Assembly (NCBI GenBank): GCA_964034945.1 | Contig: OZ035962.1 | Span: 33,817,943 to 33,881,942, forward strand | Length of the DNA: 64,000 nucleotides | Reading direction: 5' to 3' | Source: Chrysopilus asiliformis | Taxonomy: Eukaryota; Arthropoda; Insecta; Diptera; Rhagionidae | Shown: in pieces, positions 1 through 12,800 of the stretch | Numbering within the stretch: the first letter of the stretch is position 1 | Layout: the number at the start of each line of letters is the position of its first letter | Program-made: the position numbers and the translations under genes | Notes under the pieces: model-generated | The model's input: the letters and a program-made list of their open reading frames with translations, nothing else | Told to the model about the DNA's origin: nothing | Database searches by the model: none

Positions 1-171
1 TTAAAAAATTATTTCCAAATGGAATACAATCTGTGTGGTTTTTAGAATATTTTTCTATCAGTGCGGATTATCGATTTATAATCAATTTGGACTACAGAGT
101 ATCTTCTTAGTGGGAAGAAAAAGTCAATTCGGATTTTCAAGATATCTGTATGTATCTATATATATACTCAC

Positions 172-856
172 CGATCAATCGAATCCATGCTGCTACTTTC
201 AAAATCCATCATGAGATCATCTGATGCAATAGATTCGCACGGGGATAACGTATCTAATGATTCAGCTCTATTGAGTAGTGAGATCCTCTTTCTAGATAGG
301 GGAGTTCTCTTTACATCGTTTTCGATTGAGGGCACAAAAGCACCCAATTTAGATTTTATATTTTGATTTGATGACATATTGGAGTTAGTATCCATTAAAG
401 TAGGTGTATCTGTAGAGCGATGAGATGGTACTTGCGATGATCCAATAATATCTGCTTTATCGCTGAATAGAAGTGCCGGCTGATCAGCAATTTCATCGTC
501 GATAAGAAAATCTCTGCCTTCGTCTGACAAGGACATTGAGTTGGAAGCATGCGTTGGAGTTCCGGGCGACAAGGGGCTGCAAATTTCTAGTTCTGGAGAT
601 ATTTCATCGATATCTTTTTCTTGGAGATTTTCAATACGCTTCTTCTTGATTTTTTTAGTGATTGCGCCCCCTTCAGATTCAGCACTACTAGCTAAACTAT
701 CTGTGGGCGAAGTTTCGTCGTCTAGTAACACATCGCTAACAGTGGCAGCCATTTCGGCAAATTTGGTTTCCGCAATGTTTGACAACGTCTCCGGACGTTT
801 TTCCTCTTGGACGTGTTCTTTACTTGAATTCAGAATTGAACTATCCGTCAACGACA
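172..856 (-). CDS. Last visible exon: acidic/Ser-rich segment of the minus-strand gene
   Basis: The exon begins after a TTATAG acceptor with two bases that complete a Leu codon from the previous exon. It runs 227 further codons and ends CG before GTGAGT, so the protein continues left of the window. It encodes a KKIKKKR basic patch, a Pro-rich SPLSPGTPTH stretch with possible phosphosites, an RTPLSRKRISLL segment and a closing acidic S/D-rich block (ESIASDDLMMDFE). The basic patch could act as a nuclear or microtubule-binding signal; that is inference. The plus-strand ORF over 541-873 is only its shadow. Confidence 0.85.
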
Positions 857-3800
857 CTATAAGCAAAATTTAAATTACTTGACGAACTGAAACCATTATT
901 CAAGTTATACTTACATAAAAGATTGTTAGGGCGTTCGCTGAATGACATTGATACGGTATTTTCTTCAGCGGGTATATCAGATATTGTCTTTTCATTTTGG
1001 TTATCTTTAATATCATCACTACTACTAAGACTTAAGCTGCTGCAGTCTTTTACAGCTAGTGACTCACCGGCATTGCACCATGATGCTCTAGAACTTTCCG
1101 GGGAAGAATTTTTGCTAGAGGTTGCATAGTCCTTAAGGCAACCGCTCTGTAATAGAAATATCTTGATAACTAATCGCGGCTTTTGTTTTTGGAATTTAGA
1201 AATCATTTAAAGTCACTCTGGATTTCAATATTTAATGCTATATTGAATAGTTGTGATAAAGGCTTAACCAGGACTGTAACTAGGCATGGACCTTAAGTGA
1301 GCTTGCACAGAGCTTAGATCCACAATAAGCTCAGAAGTGACTCAAAAATATCGTCAGACGCTATACACGATTTTTTTTACTTTCTTATACAAAGTATAAT
1401 AAGGTATTATACCCATAAAAAATGTTGGCCTCTTTATTTTGCCTAAAAAACCTTTCCAGAGTACTCCTGATTTGTTTGGAGCATTATTACAAAAATGCCT
1501 TTCAATCTGTCAGTCTGTTATTCTATTAGTCTGTTAGTGCCTGTTCACATTGGTTGAAATAGTCCGCCTAAATAGGACAGAAACTGGCAACATTAGGGCA
1601 AGGTGAGGAAGTGGGACTGCTGATAGGAAAATCATCCTCAAAACTAAAATCTCCGTTCTCAGAGTTCCGCCTGTCGTGCTCTGATTGGTTGGCTGCCACA
1701 CTGAATGTGTTCCATTGTCATTATTGTTTCAGTCGTCGTCGATGCAATACGTCGCAGAGCAAAATGCAGCCACGTATTACTTGTAATTCTTTAGAACTGT
1801 TCCGTTTTCCAAATGTTTCACGCCAGTCTGATTGCTCACAGCTACTGGTTCAAATAGTCTCAATCTGAACACGAGCAATATTTCATTCGTCCTATTGAGC
1901 CTGTTCAGATTGGTTGAAATAGTCCGCCTAAATAGGACGGATGAAATATTGCTCGTGTTCAGATTGAGACTATTTGAACCAGTAGCTGTGAGCAATCAGA
2001 CTGGCGTGAAACATTTGGGAAACGGAACATTTCTAAAGAATTGCAAGTAATACGTGGCTGCCTTTTGCTCTGCGACGTGTTGCATCGACGACGACCGAAA
2101 CAATAATGACAATGGAACACATTCAGTGGGGCAGCCAACCAATCAGAGCACGACAGGCGGAACTCTGAGAACGGAGATTTTAGTTTTGAGGATGATTTTC
2201 CTATCAGCAGTCCCACTTCCTCACCTTGCCCTAATGTTGCCAGTTTCTGTCCTATTTAGGCGGACTATTTCAACCAATGTGAACAGGCACATTTAGGCGG
2301 ACTATTTCAAGCAATCTGAACAGGCTCCAAGAGGCTGTTTAGATTAGCCTCTTAGTCTGTTAATCTGTTGGTCTGTTAGCTTGTTAGTCTGTTAGTATGT
2401 TAGCCTGTTAGTCTGTTAGTCTGTCAGTCTGGTTTTGTGCTGGTTATTTTCATGAGATGAATTAATAAGAATGACATTCTCCACAATATGTCTCTTACCA
2501 TTATCCCTTATCTTTTACCGTTATTCAGATATTTTCATTAAAAGGTAACCGAGAAAACGATTAAAGGAAAATGTTAATATTCTCCACAATTTTTCTTAAG
2601 CCATTCACAAATCTGAACGTTTGATTTTGAATCAAGTTCATTAGCTGTTAAGTTCATTTCCCAACATGCAGTTCATTGGACCGAAGAAACAATTTAAAAA
2701 TTTGTTGGTGAATATTTAAACCATGAATGAGTTTGGATTTTTAAATCTCCACTTTTTAGAAACAAGCAATGCTATCTGCTTTAATGATTTGCAGAATACA
2801 GAACGTATGGGAATTTTGTTTTCTTGCATTGAACTCTGTTCATCTTGACAAGCCACTCACTAATGCACTAACGTACTTATGGCCGGACACTTTTGAGCTA
2901 CTAAAGTACTTAATAGCGAGTTAACCACTTGCTGCTTGACCATCGAATATTTTTTTTGAAATAACCTGATTTTTCGGTTTTTTAACGAATATATTTTGTG
3001 GGACTCTAAAAAAAATTTCTATATAATGTGGAAAAATAACTGAAATCGATTTTCTGCAGAATGGCATTTTTCGAATTAGGATGGAGGAGTCGATAATTGA
3101 GTACTAAATCTTAAAAAAAATGAAAAGACGTTTGTGACAAGAAAAAAAAAAAAACAATTTGCAGTGAATTTTGTTTTCCTGTTATAAAGGGTGTTTTTTT
3201 TTTTGCTTAGATAGAACTTACGAAAAGGTTAACTGTCAAACGAGCTGTTATACTGCGCTCACTTTTTGACATTTATGATCAGTATACTCTGGCAAATCAT
3301 CATGAATAGACTCACGCTTGAACAACGCTGCCAAATTATCCAAATTTACTTTGAAAATTAGTCGTATATTCGCGTTACTTGTAAACGACGTTTTATGGCA
3401 AAATTTTGGTCAGCGATAAAGCTCATTTTTGCAAAATTGCCGCATATGGAGTGAGACCAATCCACAAGAGACCCTAGAGACACCATCACATCCAGAAAAA
3501 TGCACCGTTTGGTGCGGTTTACACGCTGGTGGTATCATCGGACCTTATTTCTTCAAAAATGAGGCCGGAGCTCGCGTTACGGTCAATGGAGATCGTTACC
3601 GCACCATGATCAATGATTTTTGTTTGAAAATATGGATGACATTGATCCGGACGAGATGTGGTTTCAACAGGATGGCGCTATGTGCCATACGGCGACCGCA
3701 ACCATCGACTTATTGAAATCAAAATTTGGCGATAACTTGATTTCGAGAAATGGACCTGTCAATTGGCCTCCAAGTTCGTGCGATTTGACACCTCTCGATT

Positions 3801-6800
3801 ATTCCTACGTGAAGTTACTGGTTTATGCTGATAAACCAGCAGCAATTGATGCGTTGGAGGCCAACATTGTTCGTGTTATTCGTGACATATGGCCGGCAGT
3901 GCTCGAAAAAGTGGCCCAAAATTGGACGTCCAGAATGCGCTTCGTCAAGAACAGCCGCGGTCGGTGGCCACATGCCCGAAATCATTTTCAAATGTTAATG
4001 CCATGTATTTATCTTTCGAATAAATAAAAAGTTTTGATAAAAATTTAATTTTTTGTGTTACTTTTTAAAATTTGAAGTTCTATCGGGCTTAAAAAACACC
4101 CTTTAGATAAAAAATTATTCGATTATTCGGTAACAAAAAACCGAATGCATAAAAAGGCAATTTCGGCGAAAAAAAAACAAAAAAAAAACGAAATAACCGA
4201 ATATCCGACTATTGCTGGTCACATAAGATATTTTTTGAACAATTTTAGTTATTCGCATTACACGACGCTTGTATTCTTTTGGAGCGTCAAGAAAAGTTAT
4301 TGATTTTTCAATTTTAGAGTATAGTGTAAAAATTTTCGTCTACGAGGTATTTTTGCAACAAAAAATTTGGATGCGGTGCGTGTATCCAGGGCCGGCCAAG
4401 ACCATTTTGTCACCCTGTGCAACTTCTAAATTCTGCGCCTTTTTATATCACATGATGTTTACACCCCAGGTGTAAACTTTATCGATGCGCTTCTTTCGAC
4501 CATGTATCCCCATTAGATTTAATGATTCTTCGCTCTTAATCTAGTAAAATGCCAAATTAAGTTATCATAATCTACAAACCCTTTTTCTATACGTAATGAA
4601 GCTAATATTTCCTCGGTCACTACAGTTCGAAGATAATTTTAAAAAACTTCACTTTCGAAAAAATACGTTTTCTAGATGCTAATGTAACGGGAAATGTTCA
4701 CAACTCTGAGTATTCTTTTAGGCATTGAAATATCAACATGTATTTTACTTAGACGAATGTTTTTTTTTTGAAATTGTGAATACAACATTAAACTACAACA
4801 GAATTTCTTTTCGGAAAGAAAAGAAATAATGAAAGGAATTTTTTTTGCATTTGTTATTGGCTTACCTTGCCATGTTTTTCTGATGTTGAACGATCCCGAA
4901 ATAGCTTCTCCTCTCCTAAACTTTCTGCATCCGATGAATAGGTTATTGAGTTATTTATTTCTCTGTTCATTCCGCTGTTGGTAGTATCTAAAAACAAAAC
5001 ATATAAAAAAAAGAACGGAAATATATTTTATTATAGGTTCGACTGATTTAAAATATTACTTTGAGTTGTGTGTGCTTCCTCATTCTTTTGGATTGATGTC
5101 TTAGATCTTACCAAACCACTCAGGGGCACCGTCTGTATGTCGGATGAAAATACACTTGGTAATTTTGGTAATGATAGTGGTTCAACAGTACTGTCCGTTG
5201 ATAGTGAATCATCCATGTCTCGAACTTCAAACTTATGCCTCTCACTTATAATCATTTCTAAATTACGAGGACGATTTCTTGCCCGTCTCGGCGATAAGTT
5301 ACTATTATAACCGTGGCCAATGGGATTATTGTCCAAACTTGAAATGCCAGAATCATTCGATATATCCCGAGGACCTTGAAATCCCTTTCGACTAGTATTA
5401 GCAACTTGCTTAGCATTTTTCGAATCCATAATTGCATTTGTTGATCCCTTTGTCAGACTAATTGGCACTGGATACTGGGGTTTTGGTAAACTTTTTGTGT
5501 GAAGTGTAAATCGTGACACAGAAATAGCCGGCTGCGGTGTTGGTCTAACACTAAATTACAAACAATATCGATATAAAAAATTGTTCCAATAATCCGGTGA
5601 AAAGTTTCATATGTACTTACATAACATTCGTATGAATTCCAGTGTTAATGACAGTATACTGACTAGATACGCGACTACAATGGTCACTGTTAGTATCGTT
5701 CTGGCGACTATTTTCAAATGAAGCGGTAGCATTTGATGCTAATATTGAAGATGGAAGTTTCTCTTTTTCCTCTTGATGCCGCTGCTGATTGCTGACCGAT
5801 GAAACTATTTTTGTCCCGGAATTTTTTTGTTCATTTGCTGGGTGTTGATCTCGTGCTAGAAACTGATTATTCCGAATGTTTGATGATTGCACCGATCGGT
5901 TAGAATTTGCCGCACCCGATGCACTTTTGGAACGTCTTTTGTCAGCTGGAAATTAAGATAAAGCAATTACATTAGATACTCCGATAGATTAAGACTTATA
6001 TTGTTTACCAATAAAGTTATTATTTTCGACATTGTCTTGGAAATGGGCCATCTTTGGTGTAAGTCCGGTTGATGCTGGACGTACGATGTTTGATGATTTG
6101 AATCCAAATCGACTTCCCTTGTAAGGTTGAGCTGTACAAATTTCAGATCCTCCAGCATCGCGACGCGTCGACCGCAAAATATCTCTTTTAGTTTCATTTC
6201 TACCATTTGAATTCTCGTTTCCTTAAAATAGATTTGACATAGTTTTAAATTTAGTTAAAAATTACAATCTATTTTTATGAAATACTGTTAAAAAATGAAT
6301 AAATTCAAAAGTTAAATCTTGGTCCAGTTTTTGAATTTTAGTCGGAAATACGTACAAATAGCGATCCATTTAATTTTGACAACTTCACGAATTTATTCCG
6401 CAATTTTATTCTTGAATATCACGATTTTTTTCCGAATCTCGTGAAATTTATGCAAATGAATTTTTTCATATAAAATTCCCAGAATAAATGCGAATTTTGC
6501 AGAGTAAATAAAATTCGCGACACATATTCCGAAAAAAATTCGTGTAAAAATTCAAGAAAAAGCCGCAGGTGTAAACGGACCCTAATAAAGTAGTTAATTC
6601 GTCGAGTTATAGTATATATTGTGTACAAACGTTGATTATACCCGTATGGTGAAACCAAAGGGTATATTAACTTTGCCTTACCGTTTGTAACGCCAAGATC
6701 CCGTCATCACACAAAAAAATGAATTACACCAATGTGTTTAGAATGATAAAAAAAGTTGAATTTTGCATGTCCGTCCGTCTGTCCGTCTGTCTGTCCGTCT

Positions 6801-9800
6801 GTCTGTCCGTCTGTCCGTCTGTCCGTCTGTCTGTGGCGCGGATTGCGGGCGCATGGATTGAGCTAGAGACTTGAAATTTTGCGTAGATCCGTTTTTCGTA
6901 AAATGTGAGGCGAAGTTCGTTAATGGGCAAAAATGGACCATTAGGGGGGGTAACCCCCATACGAACGAAATCGTTTTTTGTGAATATCTCAAAAACGGTG
7001 CATCTTATCAAAAAAGTCCAAGAACAAATGTTATTTAGGATATGATTCTACATAAAACTCCCATACATCAAAATCCGATTGGAATAAATTTAAAAAAATC
7101 TTATTGGAAAGTTTGACTTCAAAGTGGAATTTTGGTATAACTGTTCGAATTTTGATACGAATATCACCATACGGGTCTCCAATGATTGCCAGATTGGCAA
7201 TTATAGCTTTTGTTATGTTTTTGTATAAGAAAGTCATGTGCTGTTCACATCAGATATTTTTTGCTTGGCTTGCCATTAAAATGTCTCATGGAAGCGTAAA
7301 ATTTTCGAGAATTTTCAAAACACTTAATTTTTTAAACATATTTTGTGAATTATTAGAGATACGTAAAACCCGTTAAAGCAAGAAATGTAGAAAATGTGAT
7401 ATCATTTAAATTTTGTTATAATAATTTTTTCCAAAAAGTGCATAGTTTTCGAGAAATTTCACACTCATTTTCAAAAAATTTCAGGTCGCTAGCTCGACGC
7501 GTTCTTGAGTTATTTAAGATACGTAAAACGGACAGACCGATGCACGGACATTCTCATAATTTTGGCTGAAACGGATTTCGTACTGATCAGGAATTTTCTA
7601 TCTGCCCCTCCGTCATGAATACAATACTTTCCCACTATAGCAGAGAAAAGCAAAAATTGAAATAGATCCGAGCGTTGGAACAAACTTTTTTATACCCGTA
7701 TGGTGAAACCAAAGGTTTCTAACGCCAAGATCCCGTCATCACACATAAAAATGAATTACACCAGTGTGTTTAGAATGATAAAAATAATTAATTTCTGCAT
7801 GTCCGTCCGTCTGTCTGTCCGTCTGTCTGTCCGTCTGTCTGTCCGTCTGTCCGTCTGTCTGTCCGTCTGTTCGTCTGTCTGTCCGTCTGTCTGTCTGTGG
7901 CGCGGATTGCGGGCGCACGGATTGAGCTAGAGACTTGAAATTTTGCGCAGTTCCGTTTTTCGTAAAATGCGAGGCTAAGTTCGATAATGGGCAAAAATGG
8001 ACCATTAGGGGGGGTACCCCCCATACGAAGGAAAACGGTTTTTGTGAATATCTCAAAAACGGTGCATCTTATCAAAAAAGTGCAAGAGCAAAAGTTATTT
8101 AGGATATGATTCTACATAAAACTCCCATACATGAAAATCCTATTGGAATAAATCTAAAAAAATCTTATTGCAAAGTTTGACTTCAAAGTGGAATTTTGTT
8201 ACAACTGTTCGAATTTTGATACGAATATCACCATACGGGTCTCCAATGATTGCCAGATTGGCAATTATAGCTTTTGTTATGTTTTTTTCTTTCCTTTGCG
8301 TACACCAACACAGTCAAAATTTCTACCTCAATTCTAACATTTAACACTCTAACTGCCACGTCAGTCAAAAAGACCTGACACCTAATTGTACACAACAGCT
8401 ACAATGAAAATTATTAAAGTGTTCGCTGCAACCGCAACGATTTTTTGTAGTTGCACACATTTTATGGTAATAAAATAACATTTAGGTATAATTTTGTTTC
8501 AATTTTTTTTTCTCTTAGTGCCTTTTTGATTGACAACTAAATATTCGAAAAAGGCTTATAACTGTCGTGGCAGTTAGAGTGTTAAAGTTGTCAATCTTCA
8601 CAGATTTGTTTTTGTAAAATTACACATGGATGTAAACCTTACGTATATAATATTTTATCGGAAAAAGAATGTAAAAATTACAAATTATGTTCTGAAATTT
8701 TTCAAAATTACAGAAAAAACATAACAAAAGCTATAATTGCCAATCTGGCAATCATTGGAGACCCGTATGGTGATATTCGTATCAAAATTCGAACAGTTAT
8801 ACCAAAATTCCACTTTGAAGTCAAACTTTCCAATAAGATTTTTTAAAATTTGTTCCAATCGGATTTTGATGTATGGGAGTTTTATGTAGAATCATATCCT
8901 AAATAACTTTTGTTCTTGCACTTTTTTGATAAGATGTACCGTTTTTGAGATATTCGCAAAAATCGTTTTCGTTCGTATGGGGGGTACCCCCCCTAATGGT
9001 CCATTTTTGCCCATTAACGAACTTAGCCTCGCATTTTACGAAAAACGGATCTGTGCAAAAATTCAAGCCTCTAGCTCAATCCGTGCGCCCGCAATCCGCG
9101 CCACAGACAGACGGACAGACAGACAGACGGACAGACGGACGGACATGCAGAAATTAATTATTTTTATCATTCTAAACACACTGGTGTAATTCATTTTTGT
9201 GTGTGATGACGGGATCTTGGCGTTACAAACGGTAAGGCAAAGTTAATATACCCTTTGGTTTCACCATACGGGTATAATAATGTAAAAAAAAATTATGTTG
9301 TAAAATTACAAAATTTTTGTGTGAAATTCAGTGTTTCGTTGTAATTTTGCAATTCTAAAATTGAAGTAGTAGATGGGATCCAAAGTGACAGAAACTTTGA
9401 ACCTGGATAGATTTCGGTTAGTTTCCTTGTTTGGAAAAAATGTGTACAGTGAAAGCTCATTTTGTGTACACCTCCCATAGCTGGACAATTTCCTTAAATG
9501 GACTTATATCTCCTACGACTAAATTTGTAATTCCAAAATTAAAAGTGTTCTGATAAACGAAAACCTCCCATAACCGCACAGAAATCTTGGGACCGCGAGT
9601 GTCTGCTTATAGGAGCTTTCATTATCAATGGTTGACACAGAAGAGAAATTTCTAAGCTTTCATTTTTACTTCTTTTTCATCTCAGCATATTTTTTTCAGG
9701 AAAAAAATCAATGAAATATTTTACATTAGCAATATTGTAACAGACTTTTTGTGATTTTACAACACTGAAATGTGAATTCCCGTAAGCTGGAATAGTGATT

Positions 9801-12800
9801 TTACAGCACTATTTTGCGATTGTACATCTCAAATGTGTAATTTCGTTTTACACTTACAATTAGAATTGTAATTTTGCACTTGGTATGTCAATTTACATAT
9901 CGCCACCTGAATGCTAGTTTGTGCCATATACATTTTGCCGTACAAATGATTCAAACTACAAGTAGAATTCAGCTGACGATATGTGCTGGATTTCTACAGC
10001 ATTCAAAGTTGGCACCATTTTTGCCAACATTAATTATTGTAATTACTTTTAACTCTATAGCTAATGAAAAAGGAAACTATTCCCTCAAAACGGGGAAAGA
10101 TAGAAATTTTCTGATCAATACGAAATCCGTGTCAGGAAAAGTGATGAGGATGTTCGTGCATCTGTCTCTCTGTCTGTCGGTCTGTTCTTTGTGTATGAGT
10201 TCTACCAATATCGTAGTTTTCTGTCAACTTTTGAAAAAGCAACGTAAACTATAACGGGTACCTCCCACACAATTTTTTTTTGTTGAAAAAATACGATTTT
10301 TTGAAAATTATTCGAATACTATTCAAAATTTCTATTTATATTTGAAAAAAACTTTTTTTTTACATATTTTTTCCGGAACTTTAAATATTGCAGAGGAAAG
10401 CCATAGGCGGTTCACATCAGATATTTTAATTTTAAAAGTATGTGTGATTTAAAATGATAATTCATAAATAGAAGTTTTTCTTTACATACCATTTCCGTTT
10501 TTATCCTTTAGTCTCAAGTCTTCAGTTGTGGCAATTTCACTGTTTGCGACAACAGTTTCAAATAGCGTGATGTTCTCATTTGTCTCAAAAATTTCTGCTG
10601 ATTTTGGCTCTAAGTCCTTACTATAAATATTTGCATTATTCGCTGACTTTGGGTTTGGTGTATGTGACTTTTTGCGAAAGCCAAATGACATAGCTGTGCC
10701 CTTTGTTTCGGGTCCACGCTTTTTACTCTTTTTACTTTCTGATTGACCCTGTTAAAAAATATTTTAATTTATTATTTTTTTTTAAGATAAAATAAATACT
10801 AAATTAGAGGAGGATCGTATATCGCGGGAAACTAATGAATCCGTTGAGGTTTAGTTTTTTTCTACTTTAATTTGAATCAAGCCGGCGAAATTTAAAGTTC
10901 TGGCAGTTTAACGTACTATTTAACCACCAACCGTTGCCTAAACATCTACAATAGGTATATTGGAGTACCAAAAACTACTATGCAGTTGCACATGACGTAA
11001 AATATAGTTCAGGTATTTTTTCATACCTATAGACAATTACTTAATTTGTTAAACTTTGGAATAACTTGCCCCCGATTACAACCTGCAAAGTTTAACACAT
11101 TCGCTGCCAACTGTCTGTTTGTCTGTCTGTCTTTCAGGGTCAAATATTGCAATCAAATTTTGACCCACTTCCACTCATCCCATTGACTCGAAATTTTGCA
11201 CACATATGTAAGCCCGATGACAATACAATGTTTTATCTACTCGTCCTAGTAAGGATAAGGGAAGATCCTGCAAGGATAATGTGATTATCCTTTTCCTCAA
11301 ATTTTCCGGAAAAATCTATTCAGGGGGTTTTTGGGCTAGCTGAATCCGATTCTGGCATTAAGAAATCTGTAAGGATAACGTGATTATCTTTTCCGGAAAA
11401 AATCATCTGGGGGCTGAGTCTGATTCTGGAGTCAAAAAGTCCATAAGCATAACGGAAAGTCCTGTAAGGATAACGTAATTATCATTTTTCTCGAATTTTC
11501 CGGAAAAAAAATCTCATCTGGGGGTTTTGGGAATGGGCGAATCTGATTCTGACATTAAGAAGTCTGTAAGCATAACAGAAGGTCCTGTTAGGGTCGTGGT
11601 TGCCCAACTTTTTCAGTTGACGCCCCCCTTGAACACTTATCAAACAGCTGACGCCCCCCTTTTTTGAAAACCTGTCAAACCTCCGTGGTTCTATTTTAAT
11701 ATTTTGAGTTAAAAATCCACACACACTTTTACTGTCCATTTCAATTATTTATTTCCCTAGTTTCTACAAAAAAAAAACTGAAAAAATAGAAAATTAATGG
11801 GATGAGTTACACTGTTTTTCTTACACTAAAATCTGAATATTAGGTCTGATGTTTGATAGAGCACACCGGATATCGCTTTCCAGATTAAGTCTGCAACGCT
11901 GCTTTGCTTTTATTAGACAAGACGAGAACAATATCTTGAAATGTTAATTTCAAATTTCTTCACGACTACCGTCCGTAGCTCTACGCGGCTGAAATTGCTT
12001 CTATAAGGTTGTTGTGCTAAAGTTCAGTTTAGCCCCAATGTATGGGGGAAATTTGGAAGTGTTCCCTATTCGAAATTCATGTTTTTAGCCGTTGATCGCG
12101 CTCCCTCTCCCCTCAAATTTGTTTAAACCCTTTTTTTTTGAGGAGGTAGGAGGGCATCCAGTATCTTCAATTTACACTCCCCTGAAAAACAGTTGAATTC
12201 TGGATGGAAGGGGATAGGGAAGGGGGAACAATTTGTTCCCTAAAAAACCGTGTTTATTCATCCTTATTTTATAATTGAAACAATTACTGCAATATCTCAA
12301 TCCATTCTCAAACTATATCAAAAAGTGTGAAAAGACTTTCAAGCAAACACGAAAAGTCGAACAGATTAACTGCAGAATATGTTCAATAATTTAAAAAATT
12401 GGCAGAAGACGGGCTCCAAAAAATATAAGAACTCCATCAAAACTTATTTGAAGATCTCCGGGAGTCAATAAAACACTTTGACACATATATGAGTATTTTT
12501 AATTTTTATGTGAAATATTACATATATTTAAATTTTGTCAAATTTTTATACCCCTATGGTGAAACCAAAGGGTATATTAAATTTGCCTTACCTACCGTTT
12601 GTAACGCCAAGATCCCGTCATCACACACAAAAATGAACTACATCAGTGTGTTTAGAATGATAAAAATAATTAATTTTTGCATGTCCGTCCGTCCGTCTTT
12701 CCGTCTGTCTGTCTGTCCTTTGGTTTCACCATGCGCGTATAAAAAAAGATTTTATAAAAAATGTCGTAGCGTACATCGCGATTCCCAAAAAAAAAGAGTA

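Noticed and set aside
1611..2216. Two nearly identical 85-aa ORFs on opposite strands
   Set aside because: Mirror images of the foldback arms, not conserved genes.
2340..2440. Possible interstitial telomeric repeat
   Set aside because: The unit is TTAGTCTG-like and degenerate, not TTAGG, and it sits beside a mobile element.
5967..6206. Alternative frame MVEMKLKEIF in the 6009-6221 exon
   Set aside because: Does not fit the codon remainders of the flanking splice junctions, whereas the other frame does.
6724..8075. Multiple DRQTDRQTD-type ORFs in INE-1-like copies (also at 8.9 and 48.2 kb)
   Set aside because: Products of the (GTCY)n tract in non-autonomous elements; same in every frame and strand.
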